Shown piece after piece: positions 9,279-17,884 of a stretch of 64,000 nt of DNA (positions are counted from its first letter, which is position 1; each line of letters opens with the position of its first letter). A program made the translations under genes and the position numbers. The notes under the pieces were generated by a model. The model was not told the origin of the DNA. It saw only the letters and a list, made by a program, of their open reading frames with translations, and did not search any database. The stretch comes from Arsenicicoccus piscis. GTDB taxonomy: Bacteria > Actinomycetota > Actinomycetes > Actinomycetales > Dermatophilaceae. The stretch spans positions 434,001 to 498,000 of the forward strand of contig NZ_JAKZHV010000001.1 of the NCBI RefSeq assembly GCF_022568835.1, in the 5' to 3' direction.

Positions 9279-9453
9279 GCATCCACACCACGAGCGGCAC
9301 GAGCACCATGATCGCCACCGCGCCGAAGTAGGCGCGCACCGCCATCCGCAGCTGCGCCGGCGTCCGCGCACCCCCGGAGCAGCGGCCCTTCGCGGTCGTG
9401 GTGGCGGGGGTCTCGGAAGCGTAGGACCCGTTGGTCTGCTGGTTCGTCATCAT
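9172..9453 (-). CDS. Small two-TM membrane protein
   Basis: 93 residues. A polar N-terminus of ~35 residues precedes two hydrophobic segments, AYFGAVAIMVLVPLVVWMLT and PAAFSSAMAAPVFLVLGIQA, with a basic C-terminus. The 3' end overlaps the convergent large membrane-protein gene by 107 bp. The clear membrane topology and sensible start (MMTNQQTN) make it more plausible than a shadow frame. Function unknown. Confidence 0.6.
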   Translation of the reverse strand: MMTNQQTNGSYASETPATTTAKGRCSGGARTPAQLRMAVRAYFGAVAIMVLVPLVVWMLTGHPAAFSSAMAAPVFLVLGIQAYRELRAATRSS

Positions 9454-9590
9454 GGGTCCAGCCTGGCCCGCGCCGCCCTGGCCGCGGATCAGCCGCCCGG
9501 ATGAGTTCTACGCTCCACCCCGCGGCGGAGGGCAGCCCCCAGGTGTGGGTCACCTGGTCGCGCGAGGCCGCCTCCCACGCACCCGCGCTC

Positions 9591-9654
9591 CATCGAAACT
9601 GCAGATGTCGGACACGAATACGGCGTGTCGTGTCCGACATCTGCAGTTTCAATG
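9591..9654. repeat. Long near-perfect inverted repeat (hairpin)
   Basis: Arms at 9595-9616 and 9629-9650 are perfect 22-bp reverse complements, and extend to 26 bp with one mismatch (9591-9616 and 9629-9654). They contain CTGCAGATGTCGGACACG. The loop is 12 bp. There is no T-run, so it is not a classical intrinsic terminator. It lies between a small membrane-protein gene and the lipoprotein gene, and may be a REP-like palindromic unit. Confidence 0.8.
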
Positions 9655-9709
9655 ACCGCGACTCGCGTACAAGCGCGCCACGCGTCACCGAACACCTGCG
9701 CGCACCACC

Positions 9710-10106
9710 TCAGCCAGGGCTCGGACTGATGAACACCAGACCGGTCGACGGACACCCGGTCGGCACCTGCAGCCCCTGCGCCCGATCAGCTGAGCCACCA
9801 CCGGCGGCCTCGAACCTGTCACCGACCCGGTAGACACGTCCCCGCACCGTGAGCGTGTCGACCGTCGTCGAGACCTCCCTGCGTGGGAAGGCGACGTACT
9901 GCGTGCCGGCGGGGGATCTCAGCCGGAAGCAGCCGGCGGGGGTCCACCTCGATCGTGCCCATGATCCACGCCTCCGTCCCGCTGTCGTAGACCGTGTGGG
10001 TGGGCACGCGCAGCGCGCTCACCCCAGCGTCGGCGGTGCCCCCACACCCGGCCAGACCCAGCGCCAAGCACGAGCCCAACGCCCCAAGACCGCGACGCCC
10101 TGTCAT
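9710..10106 (-). pseudogene. Lipoprotein with a one-base frameshift
   Basis: The ATG at 10106 starts a lipoprotein signal peptide with lipobox LAGC (Cys about residue 21), followed by a small extracytoplasmic domain. The frame is sensible to VYDSGTEAWIMGTIEVDP. It then switches: the continuation GCFRLRSPAGTQYVAFPRRE to a TGA at 9710 lies one frame over. The length is 3n+1, and the break falls in a run of five G (9938-9942, C on the coding strand). Dropping one base restores a single frame of ~131 codons. This is either a homopolymer sequencing error or a recent inactivating insertion. Function unknown; a surface lipoprotein. Confidence 0.75.
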
Positions 10107-10173
10107 GGGGCTCACGATCCGCTCGTGCGACCACCCCGTCAATGGCCGAGGCAGATCCGCGCCGTCCGACCAC

Positions 10174-10887
10174 TCAACGACGACGGCGCGCGACCAGGGC
10201 CCGCAGCACGTCGCGGTACTGCGCGGCCCGGTGCAGCTGACCGCGCCAGTCCGAGCCGGTGACACGGTGGTGCAGCTCGGCCGGCACCTCCTGGATCCGT
10301 AGACCGGCCCGCAGCACGTCGATGGTCAGGCCGGTCTCGGCGCCCCAGCCTGCCGCGAGCGGCAGCGCCGCCTCGAAGGCCTCCCGGGTGAGAGCGCGCA
10401 TCCCCGACAGTGGTTGGGTCGGGGTGAAGCCGGTGAGGTCCGCGATGCCGTCGCGAGCCAGCCCGACGACCAGGCCCCGACCGCCCCCGGCGGTGCGCTG
10501 CGGCGGCAGGATCGCGATGGTCATGTCGGCCTCGCCGGCGGCCAGCGGCGCGACGAGCGGGGCGAGCGCCACCGCGGACTCTTCGAGGTCGGCGTCGACG
10601 AACAGCAGGTAGTGCGAAGGATATTCGCGCCAGGCGTCGTAGCGAGCCACCGCCGCAGCACCGGTCGTCATGGCGGCGCCCTTGCCCTTGTTGACCGGGT
10701 GCCGGGCGACGACGGCGCCAGCGGCGGCCGCGACGGTCTGGGTGTCGTCGGTGGAGCCGTCGTCCACGACGACCACGAGGTCTACACCGGGGACGGTGCG
10801 AACGGCCTTGATGGTGGCCGCGATTCGCGACGCCTCGTTCTTGGCCGGGATGACGGCCGCGACGGCGTGCTCTGGGGCTACGGACAT
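10174..10887 (-). CDS. GT2-family glycosyltransferase (soluble)
   Basis: 237 residues from the ATG at 10887. It starts with AAVIPAKNEASRIAATI, then VVVVDDGSTDDT (UDP/GDP-binding aspartates at 42-43) and the metal-binding DAD motif in LLFVDADLEE (about 98-100). It has no membrane segment, so it acts in the cytosol on a nucleotide sugar. The acceptor is unknown; family members make glycolipids, polyprenyl-phosphate sugars or cell-wall glycans. The DUF5926 gene lies 14 bp upstream on the same strand, so the two probably share a transcript. Confidence 0.88.
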   Translation of the reverse strand: MSVAPEHAVAAVIPAKNEASRIAATIKAVRTVPGVDLVVVVDDGSTDDTQTVAAAAGAVVARHPVNKGKGAAMTTGAAAVARYDAWREYPSHYLLFVDADLEESAVALAPLVAPLAAGEADMTIAILPPQRTAGGGRGLVVGLARDGIADLTGFTPTQPLSGMRALTREAFEAALPLAAGWGAETGLTIDVLRAGLRIQEVPAELHHRVTGSDWRGQLHRAAQYRDVLRALVARRRR

Positions 10888-10901
10888 CTGACGAATCCGC
10901 T

Positions 10902-11807
10902 TCAGCGCAAGGTGATCTGGCGGCTGAGGACGCCGCTCTTGGCGCGCCGCTCGTCGGCCGTGAGCTGCTCGGTCGACGCGACTGCCTCGAACCGCTCCAG
11001 CCACTCGGCCACCGCAGGCTCGAAGCTCTCCGGCTCGGCCTCGGGGTCGACCTCCCACACCGGCACGAGCAGTCCCGACGCGCGGAACGCACCGAGCAGC
11101 TTGCCCACCTGGTCGGACGACGAGTCCCCTTCGCCCGCAACCGGACCCAGGCCGGCCGTGTGCGCCGCCCACAGCCGAGCGAGCGCGTTCGTCGCCTCGT
11201 CCTCGTCGTGCGGCAGCACCCAGCGGACGTAGGCGCGGCCGCCCATCTCGCACCAGTAGCAGGACTCGACGCCGGACAGCTTGACCGTCGGCATGACCGA
11301 CTCGTTGGCCTGGTCGAGCGAGGCGCGTCCCTCGGCGTCGAGCTCGCTGTCCCCCACCCAGAAGTCGAAGCCGTCCTCCATCGTCACCTCGAACGGCGCC
11401 GACTCGTCGAGCAGGTCCTGCAGGCGCGGGGTGTCGACGGTCGCCATCGGCAGCACCGGCACCGGCTGGCCCGGCTCCTGGGCGGCCGCCGCGAGGAGCA
11501 CCTGGGCGAGGTCGCGCGACGCGTCCCCCGAGGCGTTGCCGGACTGCAGCCCGACCAGGACCTCGCCGTCCGCGCGGTGCAGTCCGGGCCAGGCGAGCGG
11601 AAGGATCGTCGCGACGGTGACCTTCGAGACGTCCCCGATCGGCTCGCGCAGCGTCCAGGCCGAGGTCGCCGCCGGGACGATCTCGCGCAGCGCGACGAGG
11701 TCGGTCTCACCGGGCAGCCCGGCGAAGGGGCGCGCGACGAACGGCGCCGGCTTCGGACGCTTGGTGGCCGCGCCCTCGGCGCGCTGTCGACGAGATGCCT
11801 TACCCAT
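10902..11807 (-). CDS. DUF5926 family protein
   Basis: 301 residues beginning MGKASRRQRAEGA, a basic N-terminus typical of this actinobacterial family, followed by an acidic single domain with no signal peptide or membrane segment. TAGTCT ends seven bases before the ATG, consistent with a leaderless message. The GT2 gene follows after 14 bp. I recognise the family by overall composition and start; no biochemical role is known to me. Confidence 0.75.
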   Translation of the reverse strand: MGKASRRQRAEGAATKRPKPAPFVARPFAGLPGETDLVALREIVPAATSAWTLREPIGDVSKVTVATILPLAWPGLHRADGEVLVGLQSGNASGDASRDLAQVLLAAAAQEPGQPVPVLPMATVDTPRLQDLLDESAPFEVTMEDGFDFWVGDSELDAEGRASLDQANESVMPTVKLSGVESCYWCEMGGRAYVRWVLPHDEDEATNALARLWAAHTAGLGPVAGEGDSSSDQVGKLLGAFRASGLLVPVWEVDPEAEPESFEPAVAEWLERFEAVASTEQLTADERRAKSGVLSRQITLR

Positions 11808-11828
11808 GCGCGCCAGACTAGCGACCGC

Positions 11829-12269
11829 TCAGCGCGTGCGGCGACGCGACGGACCGCCGAGGGAGGCCCAGACCGTGCGCGTCCGCGGCCCGTCGACGAC
11901 CCCCCACTCGTGGGCGTAGGAACGCACGAGTCGAAGGCCGCGGCCGGTCGTCGCCCGCGCGCCCGGCCGACGAGGGTGCGGCACCGACTCGCTGCCGCCG
12001 TCGGTCACGTCGACCTCGACGATGCCGCGCCGCAACGTCCAGTGCACGCGCACCTGGTCGCCGGGCAGCGCCTCGGCGTGCCGCACCGCGTTGGAGACCA
12101 GCTCGGAGACCACCAGCACCGACTCGTCCAGGGTCTGCTGCTCGAGGGCGTGCCCTTGCAGCGACTCGGCCAGGGCCTCGCGCGCCGCCTGCGGAGCGGT
12201 CGGCGAGGCCGTCAGCAGGACGGTCTCGTCGATCACGTCCTGGGCGCGCGCGGAGGTGCGGCTCGTCAT
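11829..12269 (-). CDS. Anti-sigma-factor-like ATP-binding protein (HATPase_c_2)
   Basis: 146 residues. The ATG at 12269 is chosen because AAGGTGGA precedes it; a longer frame to 12407 adds a non-conserved stretch. The core ESVLVVSELVSNAVRHAEAL is the N box of the GHKL ATPase fold used by RsbW/SpoIIAB-type serine kinases and small Streptomyces-type ATP-binding regulators. It is followed by VEVDVTDGGS and a GRGLRLVRSYAHEWG G-box-like end. It probably binds and controls a sigma factor or acts in a partner-switch. No anti-anti-sigma gene is adjacent. Confidence 0.82.
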   Translation of the reverse strand: MTSRTSARAQDVIDETVLLTASPTAPQAAREALAESLQGHALEQQTLDESVLVVSELVSNAVRHAEALPGDQVRVHWTLRRGIVEVDVTDGGSESVPHPRRPGARATTGRGLRLVRSYAHEWGVVDGPRTRTVWASLGGPSRRRTR

Positions 12270-12429
12270 CAGGGGGTCCACCTTCGTCCTCGGGGTCTTC
12301 GTGGCCGCGTCGTCGGGTCGAGTCCGCAAGCCGGTGCCGGCCGCAGGTTCGCCGCGCCGGCCCGAACACCACACCCTAGAGGCCGGAGGCTGAAGACGGG
12401 CCCTCACGCGGTCTACGAGAACGCGGTCG

Positions 12430-14208
12430 TCACTCGCCGGGCACTAGCCGCAACGCAAAGTCCGCAGCCCCTGCGCCGCGTTGCGATCGCGACCAGCCCG
12501 CGGCCCGTAGCCCGTCCGCGAAGGGGCGCAGCTCGGCCGGCACGTGCTGGCGCAGCAACGGTTCCACGACCGCAAGATCCAGGTAGACCTGCTCGCCCGC
12601 CCCGAGGTCGCGCACCGCCCGGCCGAGCGCGTCGCTGCTGCCGAGCAGCGTCGCACCGCCACCTTGGCCGCCGACCTGGCCGCCACCTTGGCCGGGGTTC
12701 GCGAGCGCAGCGCCGTACTGCGGGGTGCTCGCCGCCACGAACGTCGACCCGTCGCTGACCTGGTGCACCGGGAGGGTGGCGACGTCGCGTCCGCTCTGGC
12801 GGGCCAGATGCTCGACGAGGGTGCCGACGATGGCCTTCGCGCTGGTGGCGTCGGTCGTGGAGCGCAGCGCCAGGCGCAGGGCGGTGCCCTTGCCACCGCC
12901 CTGGCCATCACCGTCGCCGAGCCCCTCGCGGCTCAGCGCCACCGTGGTCTGCGAGCCTACGAGGGTCTGCAGGTCCTGCGGCAGCGCCACCCCGAGACTG
13001 CGCTGCAGCGCGGGAAGCCGGGCCGAGAGGGTCTGCCCCGCGGGGTCGCGCGCCTTGAGGGCGTCGTCGGCCTCGCTCACCCAGGACGCCCAGCGCGACC
13101 CGATCGTCTGGTCCAGACCGCTCACGGCCAGGCCTGCGGCCGTGTCGGCCGGGAGGTCGACCAGCCCGACGGCGGGTGCCGCGCCGCCGCCCACGCTGGT
13201 CGCGGCACCTCGCGAGACACCGGCCAGCTCCACGTGGTCCGGGCCGAGGCGCAGCGCCACGGCGGTCCGGCCCGACGACGACAGCGTCGTGCGGGCGCTC
13301 GCCCCCTGCGCCCACGTGAAGAAGCCGCCCACCACCTGGGCCGCCCGGTCCAGCCCGTCCGCCGCCCCTGCGGCCGTCCCCGTCGAGCTGCCCGCCCGAC
13401 CGCTGCCCGCCGCGGCGAGCTCAGTCAGGTCGGCCGCGGCCACCGCGTTGCCGTCGAGCCAGCCCCACAGCACCCCTCGGTCGCCGAGGTCCCCACGGTC
13501 GTCGCGCAGCTCACGGTTGTCCAGCAGGCTTCCGTCGGCCCGCGCCGTGCGCAGCAGCTCGCCGCGCCCCTGCGGCACTACCAGCAGGTAGCCGTCCGCG
13601 CTCACCACGTCGTGTCGCTGCAGGTCCAGCCCCAGACGCGGTAGAGCCGCCCGGGCCTGAGCCTCGTCACGCACCTCGAGCGCGAGCACGGGGACGGGCC
13701 GACCGCCGATCCCCGAGGACATCAGGGCGAGGCTGACGTGCCGGCCGAGCCAGGGGTCTACGTCGCGGGTGAAGTCGACGCCCTCGGCGCGGTCGCCCAG
13801 CAGACCCTCGAGCAGGCGCCGGCGCCAGTCGCCGTCGTCCTGTGCCGCGCCGCCGTGCCCGCCCGCGCTTGTCGAGCCCGAACCCGGGGTCGTCGACGGC
13901 GTGGCCAGCGGGAGGCGCTGGGAGAGCTGGAAGGCCGCGATCTTCTGGCTGAGGCTGGGGTCGGTGTCGAGCTCTACGACCGCGACGGTGTCGCGTGGCA
14001 GGACGGCGGCGACTCCGTCGTCCCTGGTCAGCGCTGCGTGCAGGCCGACCCCGAGCGCGCAGATCGCGGCGAAGGCCCAGGCTGCGAGGACCAGGGCGAG
14101 GGTGCGGCGGCCGGGGTCGAGCAGCCAGGCGAATACCCGGCGCGGCCAGGCCGGGCGATCGGGGGACGGACCGGCGCCGCTCAGGCCGAGCACGCGGTCC
14201 AGGCTCAC
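12430..14208 (-). CDS. DUF3352 membrane-anchored protein
   Basis: 592 residues from a GTG at 14208 with AAAGGGGA just upstream; an in-frame ATG at 14310 would overlap the divergent regulator gene and is less likely. An N-terminal membrane anchor (TLALVLAAWAFAAICALGVG, about residues 35-55) is followed by a large extracytoplasmic domain with VLPRDTVAVVELDTDPS and DPWLGRHVSLAL, characteristic of DUF3352. Several Gly/Ser-rich low-complexity loops occur. The function of this family is not established. It is divergent from the OmpR-type regulator, which may control it. Confidence 0.82.
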   Translation of the reverse strand: MSLDRVLGLSGAGPSPDRPAWPRRVFAWLLDPGRRTLALVLAAWAFAAICALGVGLHAALTRDDGVAAVLPRDTVAVVELDTDPSLSQKIAAFQLSQRLPLATPSTTPGSGSTSAGGHGGAAQDDGDWRRRLLEGLLGDRAEGVDFTRDVDPWLGRHVSLALMSSGIGGRPVPVLALEVRDEAQARAALPRLGLDLQRHDVVSADGYLLVVPQGRGELLRTARADGSLLDNRELRDDRGDLGDRGVLWGWLDGNAVAAADLTELAAAGSGRAGSSTGTAAGAADGLDRAAQVVGGFFTWAQGASARTTLSSSGRTAVALRLGPDHVELAGVSRGAATSVGGGAAPAVGLVDLPADTAAGLAVSGLDQTIGSRWASWVSEADDALKARDPAGQTLSARLPALQRSLGVALPQDLQTLVGSQTTVALSREGLGDGDGQGGGKGTALRLALRSTTDATSAKAIVGTLVEHLARQSGRDVATLPVHQVSDGSTFVAASTPQYGAALANPGQGGGQVGGQGGGATLLGSSDALGRAVRDLGAGEQVYLDLAVVEPLLRQHVPAELRPFADGLRAAGWSRSQRGAGAADFALRLVPGE

Positions 14209-14280
14209 CCCGTCCCCTTTCACCTCATTCGTGACCAACCGTAGCGGACCGACCTCCCCAGGCTCGTCACTCAGTCTGGG

Positions 14281-14294
14281 CTCAGGTTCCTGAG
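14281..14294. promoter_or_regulatory. Palindrome in the divergent regulator/DUF3352 promoter region
   Basis: CTCAGG-TT-CCTGAG is a perfect 14-bp palindrome 15 bp upstream of the response-regulator ATG, preceded by a related CTCAGT. It resembles OmpR-family binding half-sites and may be an autoregulatory operator. Inference only. Confidence 0.4.
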
Positions 14295-14308
14295 GAGAGA
14301 CTGGGGCC

Positions 14309-14986
<678 letters not shown>

Positions 14987-15075
14987 CTCCCGGCTGGCTC
15001 CCGGCTGGCTCAGGACACGTCTGACTGCCCGGGCGCCTGACCAGCTGCTGGCTGACCCAGCTCCTGGATGATGGC

Positions 15076-15489
15076 GTGGTGCGAGGGACTGATCAGGCCG
15101 TAGAGCTGCCGAGCGGCCGGACCGTGCGTGGCCGCAGGATCGGTGTGCCACCGGCATCGCGACCGGACTGGGGGCTCTACCTCGGACTGACCCGACCGGC
15201 CGTCGACTGGCCGAGTGCATGGATCTGCTGGCCCGACTTCGGTCTGCCGGTGCTGCGCCGCGAGGCGTGGGAGTCGATCCGGACGGCGTGGGACATGGCC
15301 CTCGAGCAGCGGGTCGAGGTCGCCTGCCGCGGTGGGATCGGTCGGACCGGGACCGCGTTGGCGGCGATGTGCATGCTCGACGGGCTGACCGATCGCGAGG
15401 CCATCGCCTGGGTGCGTGAGCGCTACCACGCGCGAGCAGTCGAAACCCCGTGGCAGGCAACGTGGTTGACCCGTGGACCGGGCCGCTGA
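15076..15489 (+). CDS. Protein-tyrosine phosphatase-like protein (CX5R, WPD loop)
   Basis: 137 residues from a GTG. The active-site loop VACRGGIGRTGTALA matches the Cys-x5-Arg phosphatase signature (C84, R90). About thirty residues earlier, ICWPDFGLP contains the WPD loop that carries the general acid (D54). This places it in the protein-tyrosine/dual-specificity phosphatase superfamily, cytosolic. The substrate is unknown. The gene starts the accessory patch between the response regulator and the PadR module. Two copies of an 11-bp repeat (TCCCGGCTGGC) lie just upstream at 14988-15009. Confidence 0.8.
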   Translation: MVRGTDQAVELPSGRTVRGRRIGVPPASRPDWGLYLGLTRPAVDWPSAWICWPDFGLPVLRREAWESIRTAWDMALEQRVEVACRGGIGRTGTALAAMCMLDGLTDREAIAWVRERYHARAVETPWQATWLTRGPGR

Positions 15490-15503
15490 GGCGGGTCCGC
15501 AGC

Positions 15504-15908
15504 TCACGCTCGATCGCCGACCGAGAGCCGGACCATCGGGGCACCATCGACCCAGTCGGCGGCCGTGCTGCCGCGGTTGGCGTACCAGGGTTGCCGCAGC
15601 CACGCGGTCTCGGTGAGTCGACCACGCTCCTGGCGGTCGTGGACGACGGTCGCCGTCACGTCGAGGCTGACATCCGGATCGCGCAGGTGCAGGACCGCGT
15701 GGGGGTTCGCGGCGAGGTTCGCGTACCAGTCGCGCCGTCCGGGAGATCCGACGATGTGCAGCTGTCCGTCGTGGACGACATACCAGATCTCCACCGTGCG
15801 CGGCAGCCCGGTGCGCCGCCCCGTGGTCGTCAGGTCACAGACTCCTGTGGGCGGGATCGCGCTGGGGTCGACCATCATGAGCTCCTCGACTCTCGGCGGG
15901 TTCGGCAC
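15504..15908 (-). CDS. F420/FMN-dependent nitroreductase-like protein (Ddn family)
   Basis: 134 residues; an internal MMVDPSAIPP could be the true start. TTTGRRTGLPRTVEIWYVVH followed by GSPGRRDWYANLAANPHAVLHL is the pattern of the split-barrel deazaflavin (F420)-dependent nitroreductase family (DUF385/Ddn). Such proteins reduce quinones or nitro compounds with reduced F420. It is convergent with the phosphatase gene. Specific substrate unknown. Confidence 0.82.
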   Translation of the reverse strand: MPNPPRVEELMMVDPSAIPPTGVCDLTTTGRRTGLPRTVEIWYVVHDGQLHIVGSPGRRDWYANLAANPHAVLHLRDPDVSLDVTATVVHDRQERGRLTETAWLRQPWYANRGSTAADWVDGAPMVRLSVGDRA

Positions 15909-16072
15909 GTCCGCAGCACCCCCTGGTCTCGGCAGGCGCGGTGTGCGTCAGCATCGGCATGCTCAAGAGCGTGGATGCTCAACCTCAGTTGACGTCAAGG
16001 CCGCGGCCGCCACGATGCCGGGGGGATCGGCCGGGCGCGGATCGGCGGCGAATCCGCGCAGGAACCCGTAAT

Positions 16073-16137
16073 CTGCGCAGGAAACCGTGAGACGCCGCCC
16101 TCCCGACCCTGCGCGCCACACGACAACCTGGGCACCT
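16073..16137 (+). repeat. Dispersed ~65-bp repeat, copy 1
   Basis: Shares GTGAGACGCCGCCCTCCCGA plus flanking CTGCGCA and GACAACCTG blocks with the copy at 19696-19760, same orientation. The copies flank the PadR-NmrA-SnoaL module. It is rich in GCGCAG motifs around the palindromic core TGCGCA. Confidence 0.8.
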
Positions 16138-16261
16138 CTCGGCAACGTGCGCAGATCACCGCACCCTGCGCCTCACGGGAACCTGCGCAGATCACCACGC
16201 CCTGCGCATGCACGGCCACCGCCAACCCGTCACCGGCCCTGAGCCGCCACCCCTCCCCGGA

Positions 16262-16279
16262 CCCCCATATGCATGGGGG
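16262..16279. promoter_or_regulatory. Putative PadR operator
   Basis: CCCCCAT-ATGC-ATGGGGG is an 18-bp dyad with perfect 7-bp arms, 38 bp upstream of the padR-like ATG. PadR regulators commonly bind dyads next to their own gene. Inference from position and symmetry. Confidence 0.45.
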
Positions 16280-16316
16280 GCTTGCTCCTTCTTGATAGTC
16301 GCGCGAGACGAGTCGC

Positions 16317-16895
16317 ATGAGAGACACCGCACTCTTCGTCCTCGCCACGTTGGCGGAGCGAGGGCCCATGCACGGTCACCAGCTACGGCTGCAGGCGGCG
16401 GAGGACCACGCCCAGGAGTGGGCGCAGGTCTCCCCGGGCGCGATCTACGGGTCCCTGACCCGACTGGCCGCTCAGGGGTTGGTGAGTCCGATCCGCACCG
16501 AGCAGGAGGGCAGCCGACCGGCTCGGCAGATCTACGACATCAGCGACGACGGGCGCCGAGCACTGTCCACCATGCTTGACTCCGCTCTGAGCTCGGTGAC
16601 GGAGCACTCGGACCCCTTCGACCTGGCGCTGGCACATTCCCAGCAGTGGGACGACGAGCAGCTGCGCGACCTGGTGACGGCCCGCATCGCGGTCATCGAG
16701 GGGCGACTGGCTCAGCTGGGGGCGCACCAGCAGAGCGTGTCAACCTGGCTGAGCGCGCGGGAGGCCCTGGTGCTCGAGCACCAAAGGGCCCGGCTGCTCG
16801 CCGAGGTGGACTGGCACCGGCATCTGCTCAGCACCTTGGGATCGCCGGAGGCAGCCGCCCTCGGATCCGCTGCGGATCGGGGACCTCTGCGATGA
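16317..16895 (+). CDS. PadR-family transcriptional regulator
   Basis: 192 residues. The N-terminal winged helix (RDTALFVLATLAERGPMHGH, then GAIYGSLTRLAAQGLVS and DISDDGRRAL) matches the PadR domain. A C-terminal helical region of the Vir_act_alpha_C type follows. Its last codons overlap the NmrA-like gene by four bases (ATGA). It probably represses its own operon and responds to a small aromatic or toxic ligand. A dyad operator candidate lies upstream. Confidence 0.9.
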   Translation: MRDTALFVLATLAERGPMHGHQLRLQAAEDHAQEWAQVSPGAIYGSLTRLAAQGLVSPIRTEQEGSRPARQIYDISDDGRRALSTMLDSALSSVTEHSDPFDLALAHSQQWDDEQLRDLVTARIAVIEGRLAQLGAHQQSVSTWLSAREALVLEHQRARLLAEVDWHRHLLSTLGSPEAAALGSAADRGPLR

Positions 16896-17806
16896 GTCGC
16901 ATCCTCGTCCTGGGTGCTAGTGGCCTGTTGGGGCGTCACGTCCTCGATCGACTTGTGCGAAGTCAGGTGGCGGTTGTCGCCGGCGCCCGCCGGCCCGAGT
17001 CCGTGCAACAGCCCGACGGACACCACCCCGTGCCCGTGCTGCACGTCGACTACGACCAGCCCGAGACGCTGCGGCACGCGCTGAGCGAGGGCGTCGATCG
17101 ACTCTTCGTGCTGACCGGCGGGCCCGACGGTCCTCGGCATGACCAGACCATCGCTTCGTTGGCGGCCGAGAGTGGTGTGCGCCACGCCGTGAAGATCTCG
17201 GCCCTGGGTGTGCACGAGCAGGGACGTGACCCGATCAGCACGTGGCATCGTGCCGGCGAGTCGGCGTTCACCAGGGCGGGTCTGTCGTGCTCGTTCCTCC
17301 GACCGGGAGCATTCATGTCGAACGCTCTGATGTGGCGAACGTCAATCGAGCGCGACGCGCCCATTGCACTCGTAGCCCCGTCGCTGCCCGTCGCATGCAT
17401 CGACCCCCGCGACATCGCCGACGTAGCAGCACAGCTGCTTCACCATCCCCGCCCCGGCGTGACCGGCTACCCACTCACCGGTCCGGCTGCCATCAGCCCG
17501 GCTGCGCAGGTCGCAACCCTGGCCAGGCTCCTGGACCGTCACGTGGCCTTTCAGGAGGTCACCGTGAAACAGGCCATCCACCAATTCATCGGCTACGGCA
17601 TGAGCGGGGAGCTCGCTGGCGCGGTGGTGGCGACGATGGACAGCCCCCGACGCGGCATCGGCCACAGGACGTACCCGACCGTGCAGGAGGTCCTCGGCCG
17701 CGCGCCACGCAGCTTCGAGGACTGGGCGACGGACCACCTCTGCGCCTTCCGACCGGATCCACACCAACGAGGCGTCACGAAGGAGACCCATGACCCAGAC
17801 CACTAG
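16892..17806 (+). CDS. NmrA-like NAD(P)-binding oxidoreductase
   Basis: 304 residues. The Rossmann start ILVLGASGLLGRHVLDRL (glycines at 8, 11 and 14) and a KISALGVHE segment place it in the NmrA/TMR atypical short-chain dehydrogenase family, which act as NADPH sensors or quinone reductases. The classic SDR Tyr-x3-Lys motif is not visible. Its ATG overlaps the PadR stop, and its 3' end overlaps the SnoaL ATG by 17 bp, so the three genes form one operon. The likely role is detoxification of a ligand sensed by PadR. Confidence 0.88.
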   Translation: MSRILVLGASGLLGRHVLDRLVRSQVAVVAGARRPESVQQPDGHHPVPVLHVDYDQPETLRHALSEGVDRLFVLTGGPDGPRHDQTIASLAAESGVRHAVKISALGVHEQGRDPISTWHRAGESAFTRAGLSCSFLRPGAFMSNALMWRTSIERDAPIALVAPSLPVACIDPRDIADVAAQLLHHPRPGVTGYPLTGPAAISPAAQVATLARLLDRHVAFQEVTVKQAIHQFIGYGMSGELAGAVVATMDSPRRGIGHRTYPTVQEVLGRAPRSFEDWATDHLCAFRPDPHQRGVTKETHDPDH

Positions 17807-17884
17807 GTCGTCCCTCACCCCGGCGGACGACGCCGAGATCCGCCAGCTCTACCCGCATAGGCCCGCGCGTCCTGGCAGGATGCG

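Larger units (their letters stand above)
15909..16316. other. 408-bp intergenic region with repeats, no gene seen
   Basis: No convincing coding frame. It contains one copy of a dispersed ~65-bp repeat (16073-16137), several separate GCGCAGATCACC motifs to about 16200, and a PadR-operator-like dyad at 16262-16279. Confidence 0.6.

Noticed and set aside
9591-9654. Hairpin first called an intrinsic terminator
   Set aside because: No T-run, 55 bp past the lipoprotein stop, and arms are unusually long and specific; kept as a repeat instead.
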